From: Microbacterium schleiferi
Lineage (GTDB): Bacteria > Actinomycetota > Actinomycetes > Actinomycetales > Microbacteriaceae
Direction of reading: 5' to 3'
Assembly (NCBI RefSeq): GCF_015565955.1
Contig: NZ_CP064760.1
Span: forward strand, 1,674,001 to 1,738,000
Length of the DNA stretch: 64,000 bases
The notes beneath the pieces are model-generated. The model was not told the DNA's origin and made no database searches. It saw nothing but the letters and a program-made list of their open reading frames with translations. Made by a program: the position numbers and the translations under genes. How positions within the stretch are numbered: position 1 is the stretch's first letter; every line of letters begins with the position of its first letter. Positions 1 through 10,614 of this stretch are shown piece by piece.

Positions 1-56
1 CGCTCGGGCAGGTGGATGAGGTCGCGCAGGGGCGAGTTCAGGGTGTACTCGGTCAT
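1..56 (-). CDS. pglY: PglY, BREX type 2 ATPase (first 18 codons only)
   Basis: An ATG at 56 opens a leftward frame that runs off the window. The visible residues, MTEYTLNSPLRDLIHLPER, match the usual start of PglY/BrxC-type ATPases (LRDLI-x-PE). The start codon overlaps the pglX stop as ATGA, so the two are translationally coupled. In BREX type 2 systems PglY is the large P-loop ATPase that works with PglX, PglW and PglZ in phage exclusion. The identification rests on a very short stretch plus operon position, and the ATPase motifs are outside the window. Confidence 0.7.
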   Translation of the reverse strand, partial: MTEYTLNSPLRDLIHLPE

Positions 57-3000
57 GATGCGCTCCTCCTCCCGCGCGCGGGAGCCGCTGGCCGCCAGGC
101 GGCGACGGCATCTCTGCCGAGGGCGAGTCGGCCGAGCAGCGTGGTGGTGATACCCGCGACTGCTGTGGCGGGGCTGACGCCGGTGCGGGCGTCCAACTCA
201 TCGTGCCACTGCTTCAGCCACGGCTCGATCTCGATGAGCGCACCGACGAGCGGGATGACCTGCTCGTCGGGTGCCCCGGCACGCGACAGGTCGTTCGCAA
301 GTCGGGCGATCGCCTGCCCGCGCTCGCCGTGATCCCACCCGGCCCACCCATACAGCTCGGTTGCGTCGTCGACGAGCTTGCTGCCGGGGAATGAGATGAA
401 CCGCTCCTTCGGGACGTCCAGCTTGCCGCGCGCCGACCAGTACGACGTCCTGAGAAAATCTGCGGGCGCGTACTTGGGCGGCACCGGCACGTCGACACGT
501 TCGCCGCGGTCCTCGGCTCGCTGCAACTCCCACGTGCGCTCCCATATCCGGAACTTCTCGATGCCGGATGGCTTGTACCTGAGCGCCGCGAGCCCCGGAA
601 CGGCCTCACCCGCGAGGAGCTTGCCGACCTCAGCGGTGAGGTCGTAGTCCTGCGAACCGGTGTGGATGACCATCAGCTCACGGAACCGCTCGTCGCGCCG
701 CAGCTCATCCGCAACCTGCGCGCCGGAGCGCACCACCGGGCGACCAGAGCCGTCATGCCACAGTTCGGGTGCTTCGAGACGGTCGAGAAGTGCGATCCTT
801 ACGGCATCGGCGACAAGTTGATCCCAGCCTTGGGTCTCCCACTTCCGCTTGAAGTCCGGTGTTTCGAGCAGGCGGACGGATGAGTTCGCGTCGATTTCAG
901 CGAGACGACGCTCTACAAGTTTCGCGTAGTCAACGTCCGCGAACTCAGGCACGGCATCCGTGGTCACGCTGGCAAACTCATCGAACCAGCGAGTTACGAG
1001 CTCACCGGCAGCCACTCGTCTGGCGAGCCCGATCTCTACGGGTCGTTCGCCGACCAACAACACCTGCTGAACCTGATCGGCAGATAGTGCCTCAAGCTCA
1101 GTAAGCCCGTACGCGTGGTAAGCCGCCCAATCGAGTTCTTCCTGAAGCGCGATCATCAGCGCGCGTATGTTCCACCAGCGCTCACCTGCACTTCTCAAGG
1201 CACCTGCGAGGCGCTCTGACGCTTCGAACGCGCTCGGCAACAAGCTCGCACTTTCCTGAGCCAGTTCGTCAAGTCGAGCTGCGTACTTCTTCAACGAGGT
1301 GGGTGTAAGAGGAAACTCATGGAGTTTCGTGGCTGTGAACTCATAGAAGTCGCGCCACTTCTCGTCCTTGCTACTGCCTCCGCCGGGGCCGCCCTTGTTG
1401 TGGCTGACCTGCTTGAGCCAGAAGCAGGCGACAGAGGAGTTGAGCACACCGAGCAGGTCGTAGTGGTCGTCCTCGGTCGCTCCCCCGGCAGCTTGATCAC
1501 GGGCGCGGACTTATTGAAGACTCCTGGCTCCCGTGTGAGAACGAAATGATTGTGCGTTGCAACGAAGGCGAACGTGATGAGACGATCCGAGTTGAGCCGC
1601 GGGTGATGAACAAAGGCATACTCACCCCACCACTGTCCCCGCTCGGTCGGAGTCTGCCCAAAATAGATCACCGCGTCAAGCGAGCTACGATACGGCCAAT
1701 AGCTTGCCGAGTTCCGCTTTGAATCCGGAACGAGGTAAGGGTTCAGCACCAGTCGAGAATCCTGCACACCCCAGTCGCGAACCCCCTGCCCTTCTACATA
1801 TGGACGCGCCGGGATGGACTCCCAGCGCATTGATCCGGTCGGAGAATCACGGACGTGAAAATCGTCCAACCCCGTTATCGCTACGAAGCCGATGTTCTCG
1901 GCGACGTGCCCGAGTGTCACGCTGCTACGGCGCTCAATGGACTCCTTCAGACCTGCCGCCCCGCCGCCCGAGAGCGACCACGGGAACACGGCGTAGGTCA
2001 CACGTGACATGTCTGCAACTGAGACGAATGGGCCCTCGTAGCCGGGGCGATCGAGATGCTCGACGATGTCCCGCCAGACGGCACCGTCGGCGGGAACAGC
2101 CGGTTGACCGGGTTCGCCCCGCACACCGAGCACTGCCCGAACCGAATCGAGGTGTGGTTTTCGCGGCCGCCCGATGAGAACGACGGTCGGGGTGCCGTGG
2201 CCAGGGATATACGCACCGGAGGTGTCGATGATGTGGCTGAGGTCGACGTACTCCGGCGACATGCCGGTGAACGTGCCGGACAGGAACTGCTCGATGAGCT
2301 TCTTGCCGAACTCTCGCTTCATGAACGAGTTCGACGTGATCTGCCCCACGTAGCCTGCGCCGCCTCCGTTGCCCCGCTTCGCGAGGCGGAACAGCAGTTC
2401 CATGAACGGCACCGACAGCGCGTACTTTCCGTGGCAGGTCGAGTACAGCGCCCGGTACTGGTCGCGAAGCTTCGCGTCCGGCGGCTGGATGTACGGGGGG
2501 TTCGCCACGACAACGTGGTATTGGTCTCCGGCGAGGATGCCCGCGTACTCGCGCAGGTCCTCGGTGTCGTACTCGAAGTACTCGCCGTCGCCCAGGTCAA
2601 GCGTGGCCGACGGGTTCACGCTCCCGAGCAGCGAGTCGCCGATCGCGAGGTGGTAGCGGAACGCGGGAGCGGCGGTCAGTGTGCGGATACCCGCCGCTTT
2701 GATCGCGGCCACGGTGAGACGGAAGCGTGCGATCGCGATCGCGAAGGGGTTGAGGTCGACGCCGTGGATCGAATCGAGGGCGCGCTGCACACGCTCGCCC
2801 TTCTCCACACCGGGTGCGGTCTCCGCCCACGCCGCCGTGAGCCGGTCGAACGCGCCGAGCAGAAAGTGACCGGAGCCGCACGCCGGGTCGATGAGTTTCA
2901 GGCCCGTCAGGCCGAACTCGGCGATCGCAGGGGTCAGGGTCTGGCCGAGGATGAACTCCTCCACGAAGACCGGGGTTTGCAGCAGCGCGTAGGTCTTCTT

Positions 3001-3614
3001 CGCGTAGCCGGAGAGATCCTGATAGAGGTCACCGAGGAAGCGAGTGCCGAGGTCGGGGTCGCTGAAGTCGTGCACCAACTCGCCGCCAGGGGTCGTCCGG
3101 CGGAAGAACGCGATCAGGGCGTCCGACGCGGCCGCGGAGATCGGAGCGTGCCACACCGGCGAGTGGTCCGGGTCGACGAGCGGTCGACCTGCCGGCAAAT
3201 CGGCGAGAGTGTGGAACGCATCCTGCAGCCAGTCACGGCTGGTGGCAGTGGGAGAAGCCGCGTAGAACGCCTGCTCGCTCTCTACTGCCCGCTCCAGCCC
3301 GTCTCCGGGGCCGCGATCCACGGCAGCGCGACCGGGCGTGCGTCACGCTGCGCACCGGCGAGGAGGCCATTGTCTTCCGCAAAGCGGATGAACACACTCG
3401 CGATGATCCAGGCGACCGCGGCCTGCGACACCTCGCCGTCGCGCCAGTCGATCCAGGCGAGGCCGGTGCGCTCCCGGCGCATCGCCGCGTCGTACTCGTC
3501 ACGGAGTCGCTTACCCCACGGGTTGCTCGCGTCCTCGGCACGAGCGCGGAGATCCGACTCAAGCGCCTTCAGTTCGCGCTTGAGGTCGGCAAGGAGGAGT
3601 GGGGAGTCGATCAC
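53..3614 (-). CDS. pglX: PglX, BREX type 2 adenine-specific DNA methyltransferase (frame broken twice)
   Basis: Class I N6-adenine methyltransferase that marks host DNA in BREX type 2/Pgl phage defence. The SAM motif DPACGSGHFLLGA and the catalytic NPPY (in VVVANPPYIQPP) are both present. The GTG start at 3614 overlaps the pglW stop as GTGA; the stop overlaps pglY. As given, the gene is in three frames: 3614-3282 (N-terminal 110 codons), 3321-1291 (methylase core), 1447-53 (C-terminal 464 codons). Joining them needs one extra G/C at the G run 3307-3310 and one at the C run 1482-1486. The joined protein is about 1187 aa, normal for PglX. Both breaks fit the window-wide homopolymer pattern. Phase variation by a G tract is known for Streptomyces pglX and is the alternative. 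Confidence 0.9.
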
Positions 3615-6600
3615 GTGCGGCCGATCTTCTTAAGTGCGGGAGTCTTCGTGGTGGTGTCGACAGGCTCGACCTCGGAGGGGAACGCGTCGAGGGAGAGCTC
3701 GAGCCAGCCATCCGCGCCGAACGGGAACGGCACGCCGTCCAGGTCGGGAGTGCCGCCGGAGAGCGGCCGCGGGAGGAGAAACCAGCGCGCCGCTGCGCGC
3801 GGGGTCGCCAGATCGGTCACTCTCGTAATGAGGTCAACGAGGCCAAGCCGGGCGAGCACAGCGGTGTTGAGGAAGATCACCGGATCGGGCGCCGCGAGCA
3901 ATGCGTCCCACACCGGGGTGATCGCGAGGCGAGCGAGCTGGAGAAGGTTCCTGCGATCCTGCGAGCCCTCGGGCTGCCCGTCGGCACGGAGCACGATCGG
4001 CCACTTGATTCCCTTCGCGTCCGCGGTGACCTTGATCGCATCGAGCGCGACGTCGGCGAGGTCGACGACCCTCAGGCCATGCTCTCGTGCGAGCCGTGTC
4101 GCCGTGGGCGCGAGACCGTGCTTCCGTGACACAACGAGAACGAGCGACCCTTTGTCGCGGACACAGCTGGCGAGTCGTGAAGCGATCGCCGGGTCGGCCG
4201 CCGAGCGGCCCCAGGTCGTAGAGGTGTTGGTGTACGTGACGGACTGGAGATCGCTGTCGCGGAGCTTGTACTTGCCCTCGCCATCGCGCCAGTCGAGGTA
4301 CGGCATCGCGGCCCTGACGGCGGTGTCGAGCGCGGGCCGACCTGGGACGGCTTGCACGTCGGGGAACCGGGCGCGCACGCGCTGCTCGATCGTCACGACC
4401 GCAAGCTCACGGGTCGCCGCCCCCCGAAGCGCCAGCTCGACCGCGCGCGCCGGGTCGAGACTCGCCCGGTAAGCCTCCCCCATCGACGAGACCCTGCCCG
4501 TCGCCGACAGCCCGATCGCGAGCTGCGCGACTCGCGCATCGGGAAGGCGCAGCGACGGTGCGTCGCTGGCGAGCAGCGTCTCCCGGAGCCGCGGTGCCGG
4601 GACGACATCGTCTTCGGCAAGAAGCTGATCGACAAGGTCGGCATGGCTCAGCAGGGCTTCGAGATACAGCTCGGCATCATCGAAGGACATCCCGCTACCG
4701 TCATCCGGCGCGTACGCAATGGCCGTTCGGGAGCGATCACGCACGGTCTGGAAGACGAACTGGGGCGCACTCGACCGGCTGTCGAGTTCGAGGACCGCCC
4801 GAACGACCTCCCCGGCCGCCTGTCGCCGCGTATCATCGCCGAGCGTCGAACCGTACTCTCGCAGCAGCTTCGTCGTGACTTCGTCGAGCGTCGCGACACC
4901 GCCGAGGTCGCGCACCCAGCGGGCCGCGTCTTCCGTCGCTGCCTTGAGCGTGCCGTTCTTCCTGATCCGCTTGTAGCGGTTCTCGCTCGACTCGGTCGGC
5001 TTCTGCGAGATCGTGCCGAGGTACGACTCGACCGGGCGACGCCCGGGTACGACCGACGCGTCGATTTGGGTCGTGGTCTGACTGAGTCGTTCGCGCCAGT
5101 CGCGGATTCGAGACGCGATCTCACGTTTCACCTGCTCACCACGACCGCGAATCTGATTGATCTCCATCGGGTGCACACCGAGCAGCTCACCAACGGTGGT
5201 CGCCTTCACCCGTGACAGCGCAGAAAGGGCTCGGGTGCTCAAGCCCGCCTCGGTGAGCTGGGTGTCGAGCGTGACGGCGGCCGCCTTCGCGTCATTCGCC
5301 TCCGCCTCCTCCTCGCGCGTGTCGGCGCCCGCAAGGGCACCGATCCACGCCTTGCGCATCGCGTCGAGTGATGCGTGTCGATCAGCGGCCGTCGGAGCCA
5401 ATGCCGTGCGGAAGAAGGCGACGAGCCCCTCCGCCACGCCGGGGTCGAAAGACGACGCTTCCACGACAGTCGCCTCCGCGGCGCTCCCAGGGGCATCGCC
5501 AGAGGGCCACCAGATCGGATACGAGGTCGCCAGCTCGAACAGCGTCACCGCGATCGCGAACCGCTCGGCCGCGCTGTCGTACTGCGGTCGCCCACCCGAG
5601 CCCAGGTACGGGTCGAGATAGGGGCGCGAACCCGAGCGCACGTTCGCGAGTGGCTCCTCCGCGAGCGAGAAGTCGAAAAGGATGAGACGGGGCTTACGAG
5701 TGCCCGGGTCGGACTTGACCGCGAGGTTCGACGGCTTGATGTCCCGGTGGAAAACACCTCGTTCTTCTAGGTGCTGCGCCGCCTCGAAGAGGTCGGACGC
5801 CCATCGCTCGAGCTGCTCGATGGTGGCCTTCCCCTCCAGCCGGATGCGGTCGGAGAGCGTCTCAAGCCCGGCATCCGTCATGAGGAGCCCCTGGCGGGTG
5901 CCGACTGCAAGCGGACCGTCGAGTCGCTTCACGATGCGCGGGTGATCGAGGCGGTCGAGCACGCCCGCCTCGATCGCGAGACGCGCCGCCGCCGCGTCGT
6001 CCTTAGCAAGCTTCAGGATGACGTGCTCGTGACCGCTGTCGTAGTCGGAGACTTGTAGCGCGACGCCGGTCGATCCCGAGCCGCGTCGCTTCTCTATCTC
6101 GAAGCGGTCCCCGACGATGTCGCCCACTGCCGCATCAAGCGGGTCGCCTTGTACTGGTGCTGGTGCCTCCTCATCCCGCTCACTGCGGCGGGCCTGCTCG
6201 AAGCTCGTCTGGAACTCGCCGATGTCGATCGTGCGAAGCATCTCGTGGAACGCGGTGGCGCTCAGAATCGCGTTGGCGACCGCATCGGAGACTTCGGGGA
6301 GCACGGCGCGCGGGTCAAGTCCGGGAGCACCGGAGGCGATGAGCGACTCCAGGGCTGCGAGATTCGCTGCGGGAGCCTTCTGCGTCAGGATCAAGTAGGC
6401 GACGGCACCGACGCCGTAAACGTCGAGCGACTGCGCCGAGTCGGGGGTCGCGCCACGCAGCGTCTCCGGAGCCAGGTACAGCACCGCGTCCTGCTCGACG
6501 TGCGCGAAGACATCCGTCACACCCCGCGAAATCTCGGTCGCGGTCGTCGTTCCCGCCTCAGGGCGACGCGCAAGATCCCAGTCGCGGATGCGCAGGCTCG

Positions 6601-7453
6601 GGATGCCGTCGGAGCTGACCTTCACGCGGACGCTGATAGGCGAGAGCGCGCGATGAGTAAGTCGCTGTCCGTGCGCGAAGCGCACCAGCTCGGCGAGCTG
6701 CTGCACGATGCGCTCTCGCGCCTCGAACGTGAGGTCAGCGGCACGCGTGTCGAGATAGTCGACGAGGCTCAGCTCGTCCGCGTCGAACGCGAAAACGAGA
6801 GCGGGGCCCTCCTCGGGGGTAAGGAGTTCGGCAGGGCCGATGACACCCGGGTGGACGATGCCGTCGGTGAGGCGGAACTCCCGCTCGGCTCGGCGGTCGA
6901 TCTCCGCCCGAACATCCCGGCTCGCCCCCTTGGGATAGGGAAAGAGTCGGATGCGCCGCTTTGTCTTCGCCCGCGGATGCGTGACCAGGAAATCCTGCCA
7001 GCCGGGGCCCTCACCAAGCGGCTCGCCGGAGTCGAGCGCGTACTGGCCGATCATCCGCTGCTTGGCGCGGGGCATGAGGCCGGCCGCGTTCATCAGCGCG
7101 TCGATGGCGTTTGCGCGCTGGCGGTCGATCGGATCGCGGGGCGCTTGCGCCAGCAGCACAGAGAAGTTCTTCGCCGCACCGAGGCCATGCACGTTGACGC
7201 CATCGAGCGCCCAGACCGACTCTGCGCCGAACTGGTCAAGACGGATGCGTGAGTCGCGACCGTGGAGGATGACCGCCTCCGCCACGAACGGCACCGTTCC
7301 GTGCGGCGCATTGGCTGAGCGCGCAATGTCTTTGAGGACGCTCGCGAGCCGCTTCGCCTTCGCATTAGCGAGGATGCGGGGGTTTCGCTCGACGCGACCC
7401 GCATGGAACCAATCCTGCTGGTTGCCGGAGACCTCGCCGTGCCACCCCTTTAG
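3611..7453 (-). pseudogene. pglW: PglW, BREX type 2 Ser/Thr kinase, 3' part (cut off by IS1380 insertion)
   Basis: Downstream part of the Pgl system's regulatory kinase. The real coding sequence begins at the IS junction with LKGWHGEVSGNQQDW, the second half of a NERD (nuclease-related) domain. A first kinase-like domain follows (HRALSP where HRD is expected, DWD where DFG is expected), so it is probably inactive. The second domain looks active: Gly-rich loop RRGSGSTG, HVILKLA lysine, HRDIKPSN catalytic loop, DFS. Helix-hairpin-like and mixed C-terminal regions come after. The open frame continues upstream to 7546 through the IS end, but those residues are IS-derived. With the IS and one TTTAG copy removed, it joins the 9120-9328 segment in frame, giving 1348 aa. 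Confidence 0.9.
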
Positions 7454-9119
7454 CCTCGATCCACCGATGAGCCGTGGGTGTGCCGGGGCGGCATGATCGG
7501 GGCGCGGTGACGCGTCGAGGGCAGGGTTGAGTTCCGGGCGTCGCATCCCGGTCGTCCACTTGGTCCTCGGTCGTGCCGCGTTGCGGCGATGGTCAGGTGG
7601 TCACCGTTGGCGGTGGCGCGTGCGTGGCTGTGAAGAGCCGGTCGAACGCGGTCTGCCATGGCCAGGCCTCGGGCAGGTGCAGCGTGATTCGGCGCGCGGA
7701 GCGCGCCAGCCGTGCGGGGACGTGGATCAGGGTGCGGCGGATCGTCGCGGTCGTTGCTCTCGCGAGCCGTCCCGCTCGGTCGGCGACGAGACCGGCAGCG
7801 CGGGTGAGGTTGAATGCGATCACGGCGATGACGAGCCAGGCGCTGTTCGCGGTGAACACCCCGGAGGGCAGGTGCGCGAGCGGCCCCGCTTTGAGGTCGG
7901 CGTGGACCTGCTCGATGATCGCGTGACCGCGGTGGGTCTTGTCCGCGGCCACCGTGTCCATCACCTCCTTCGCTGTGGTGGTGAAGAACGCGTGATGCCG
8001 GTAGACGTCGAACAGGGTCGGCTGCTCCACCTGTCTCGGGTTCAGATCGGGGATGCGCCGCACCACCAACCGTCCGGCGACCTGTTCCGCCTTCTTCCTC
8101 GAGCGGAACGCGGTGAACGGGACCTCGGCGACCTCGGCTTTGGAGATCAGCTGCCCGGTGGTCTCGTCACGGATCGCGTCGGTGTACTCGATCATCTCCC
8201 ACGCATCATCCGGGATGGTCGCGATCGCGGCCTTCACCGCCGGGTCCATCCTCACGGTCACCGACACGTCGGCGCCCGCCTTGATCGCGGTGCCGACGGT
8301 CGCGTGTCCGTAGAACGCGGAGTCCGCCCGCAGCAACGGCCTGGCCCCGGTCGCGGCGCGGGTGCGGCGCAGGGTGGCGAGAGCATCGCCGACGATCCGC
8401 GCGGCCCCCTTCGGGGACCCGGTCTTCCCCTGCCGCAACCGCTGGGCCAGGATCACCGGCGCCGACGAGGTGGTCGATGCCGTGGCGAGGAGGGCGTTCA
8501 GCCCCCGGACGCCGGAGTACCCGAAACCGGCGCCCTGCTTCTGGTATCCGTGGACCTCGATGATGGTGTCGTCCAGATCCACCATCACCCGCTCGCCATC
8601 GCCTGCTCGGAGCAGCGGCGCGTCGACAGCGAGATTCGCGAACACCCGGGAGGCGACGGCGTCGAGCTGGCGGACGTGTCCGAACCGGAACTCCCGCAGG
8701 AACGACCCGAGCGTCGACGGCGCATACGTCCGGTCGAACAACCGGCCCATTCCGCCATGGCGGAGCAGGTTCATGTCGTCGATCGAGTCCGCCCCGGCGA
8801 GCATGCCCGCGACCAGTGCCATCACCTTCGCACCCGCGTTGGCGCCCTTATCCGTCGGGACGCTCAACCGCTCACGCGCGAGCTCGTCCAACCCCGCGGA
8901 ACGCGCCAGGCGGAGCATCGGCACCAGCCCCGCGGCCGACACGAGATTCGGATCATCGAACACCGCAGACACTGCGGCGGGGGCGTGCTTGAATTGCATC
9001 TACGAGATGCCTCTCCGACCAGACGAACAGAACCCTAAGCAAGCTCTATTCTTCCTGATCAGAGGGGCATTTCTACGTCACGACGCTCGCTCAACGCCCC
9101 GTCCATCGGTGGATCGAGG
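7454..9119 (-). mobile_element. IS1380-family insertion sequence (complete, 1666 bp)
   Basis: The element is bounded by terminal inverted repeats: CCTCGATCCACCGATG at 7454-7469 and its complement at 9104-9119. The flanks carry a matching TTTAG at 7449-7453 and 9120-9124, a 4-5 bp target duplication as known for IS1380. The length fits the family (about 1.66 kb). It holds one intact transposase gene. Removing the element plus one TTTAG restores an uninterrupted pglW frame, so both boundaries are supported independently. Confidence 0.95.
7593..8999 (-). CDS. IS1380-family DDE transposase
   Basis: 468 aa, the family's usual length. Catalytic acidic residues can be placed: Asp in MVDLDDTIIEVHGY (about residue 135-140), Asp in LLRADSAFYG (about 225), and Glu in HAIIEQVHADLK (about 385-390). 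The C-terminus is Arg-rich and Pro/Thr-tailed. The gene is intact with no frameshift and fills the element between the inverted repeats, so the IS may still be active. It lies on the same strand as pglW, so weak transcription into the downstream pglW remnant is possible. Confidence 0.95.
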   Translation of the reverse strand: MQFKHAPAAVSAVFDDPNLVSAAGLVPMLRLARSAGLDELARERLSVPTDKGANAGAKVMALVAGMLAGADSIDDMNLLRHGGMGRLFDRTYAPSTLGSFLREFRFGHVRQLDAVASRVFANLAVDAPLLRAGDGERVMVDLDDTIIEVHGYQKQGAGFGYSGVRGLNALLATASTTSSAPVILAQRLRQGKTGSPKGAARIVGDALATLRRTRAATGARPLLRADSAFYGHATVGTAIKAGADVSVTVRMDPAVKAAIATIPDDAWEMIEYTDAIRDETTGQLISKAEVAEVPFTAFRSRKKAEQVAGRLVVRRIPDLNPRQVEQPTLFDVYRHHAFFTTTAKEVMDTVAADKTHRGHAIIEQVHADLKAGPLAHLPSGVFTANSAWLVIAVIAFNLTRAAGLVADRAGRLARATTATIRRTLIHVPARLARSARRITLHLPEAWPWQTAFDRLFTATHAPPPTVTT

Positions 9120-9328
9120 TTTAGCTCTACGACGATCAGGCCTCCGCGGGTGAGGATGAGGACGTCGACCTCGTTGAGTCGACCGTCGTTGTCGGTGAAG
9201 GTCACATTCGCCCAGGCGCGGGCGATGCCGTCATCAGGGAGCAGGTTACGGACAGCGGCGAGCGCCTCGGCTTCCTGCGCCTGCGCAGGATCGCCCATCA
9301 CCCGCCACAGCGGTGAGTCCGCTCGCAT
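9120..9328 (-). pseudogene. pglW: PglW N-terminal fragment (first half of NERD domain)
   Basis: The ATG at 9328 is preceded by GGTGGGAG, a good ribosome binding site. The frame encodes about 70 residues typical of a NERD domain start, including RLNEVDVLILTRGGLIVVEL. It then runs into the IS right end and stops at 9059 after 20 IS-coded residues. It is the missing 5' end of pglW: fused to the 3' part it reads GGLIVVELKGWHG without a gap. In BREX type 2, PglW is the first gene of the operon, so the promoter for pglWXY should be in 9329-9472, divergent from the AraC gene. Confidence 0.88.
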
Positions 9329-9472
9329 ATTCTCCCACCTTCATGTCCACAGCCCTTCTAACTTACCGACGGCCCACGACAAGCCCGGGCGCGTCGGTCG
9401 CGGCACGCGTCGAGCATCTTGCTCAGATCGGAAGGAATCGCCCGCGTCACCCCGAACAGGTGACAATGGAAT

Positions 9473-10453
9473 ATGGAGCGCGAGCCGAGCGCAGGCCACG
9501 GCTCCAGCGGCAGATTCCGCTACGGGCCGATCGCCGTCGAGACCAGGGAGTTCCGACGGCCGGTTCCCCCTGTGGCTTTCGACTGCGCGAAGCTGCTGCT
9601 CATCCGCGAGGGATCGACGATCCTGACGACCGGGAACGAGACCCGGATCGCCAGCGAGGGCGACCTCGTGTTCCTGCGCACGGCGGTGCTGTGCGGTGGT
9701 ACGCCGGAGCAGTCGGTGACCATCTCGACCGTCTACATCGACACCGACTACCTCTTCGAGCTGTGGTTCTGGCTCACGGCTCCGACCGGACACAGCCGAG
9801 AGGCGATGCGGGCCTATGCGCTCGGGCCCGACTTCCTGCCGCCGCTCAGCTATGTGCGCCCGACGCCGGGTGTCGGCCGTCACCTCGAGCTGATCTTCGA
9901 CGATCTGGCCGCCAGCCTCGCGAGCGGGCCGGACGGCTTTTACCACGCGCAGGCGCTCGTCTCCGAGCTGCTCCACATCGTCGCACCGCTCGTCGGAGCG
10001 CGACCGCCGCGCACCGTCACTCCCCCGGCGTCCTCGCCCGTGGCCGCGCCGCCGAGGCAACGGGAGTTCGTTACGCCGCTGCGCGCGGAAGCGATCGCCG
10101 CGCAACGAGCGCTGCACGCCGACATGGCGAGGCGCTGGTCAATCGGCGACCTTGCAGAAGAGGTGCACCTGTCGCGCCGACAGCTCACACGGGTGTTCTC
10201 GACGGCGTTCGGCCTGACGCCGATGGTCTACCTGTCGATGGTGCGCTCGCGCGAGATGGCACGGCTTCTGAGCGGCGCGAACATGACCGTCGCCACTGCC
10301 GCGTCGCAGGTCGGTTGGCGCAGCCGCAGTCACGCCATTGCGGCGTTCCGGCGCAGCATCGGAGTCACCCCCGACCAGTACCGAAGCGCGCAGGGCGTTC
10401 GGGATGCAGACATCCCCGACCTGGATTGGGACGCAATCGAGCGCACCGCCTGA
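9473..10453 (+). CDS. AraC-family transcriptional regulator
   Basis: 326 aa. The C-terminal about 100 residues form the double helix-turn-helix of AraC/XylS proteins: first HTH around WSIGDLAEEVHLSRRQLTRVF, second around VATAASQVGWRSRSHAIAAFRRSIGVTPDQYR. The N-terminal half looks like a small cupin-type sensing domain (LTTGNETRIASEGDLVFLRTA), ligand unknown. The gene is divergent from pglW, with about 140 bp between start codons. It sits just upstream of the ICE replication and transfer genes, so it could control either the transfer operon or the BREX operon. That role is inferred from position only. Confidence 0.85.
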   Translation: MEREPSAGHGSSGRFRYGPIAVETREFRRPVPPVAFDCAKLLLIREGSTILTTGNETRIASEGDLVFLRTAVLCGGTPEQSVTISTVYIDTDYLFELWFWLTAPTGHSREAMRAYALGPDFLPPLSYVRPTPGVGRHLELIFDDLAASLASGPDGFYHAQALVSELLHIVAPLVGARPPRTVTPPASSPVAAPPRQREFVTPLRAEAIAAQRALHADMARRWSIGDLAEEVHLSRRQLTRVFSTAFGLTPMVYLSMVRSREMARLLSGANMTVATAASQVGWRSRSHAIAAFRRSIGVTPDQYRSAQGVRDADIPDLDWDAIERTA

Positions 10454-10614
10454 GTCACCGCCTGCTGCCGTGCTAGACCCGATCGCATCCAGCGTCAGGC
10501 GCATCCGCTCCTGACGGCAGTGACCCCAAGGCCCTCGACCGTCTCCCGGCAACCCTGGCGCACCTGATCGACAAGAGCCCACCGGCTCCCGACCAGGCGA
10601 CAGGAGGTGCCGAG

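Noticed and set aside
1482..1486. pglX G tract as a proven phase-variation switch
   Set aside because: A run of five is short, and the same one-base losses occur in genes with no reason to vary, such as fabF. Kept only as a question.
53..3614. Three separate methyltransferase genes
   Set aside because: The three frames cover consecutive parts of one PglX protein and join at G/C runs.
2056..3633. 525-codon plus-strand frame opposite pglX
   Set aside because: Shadow of the methyltransferase gene; composition is Arg/Val/Glu repeats without a recognisable fold.
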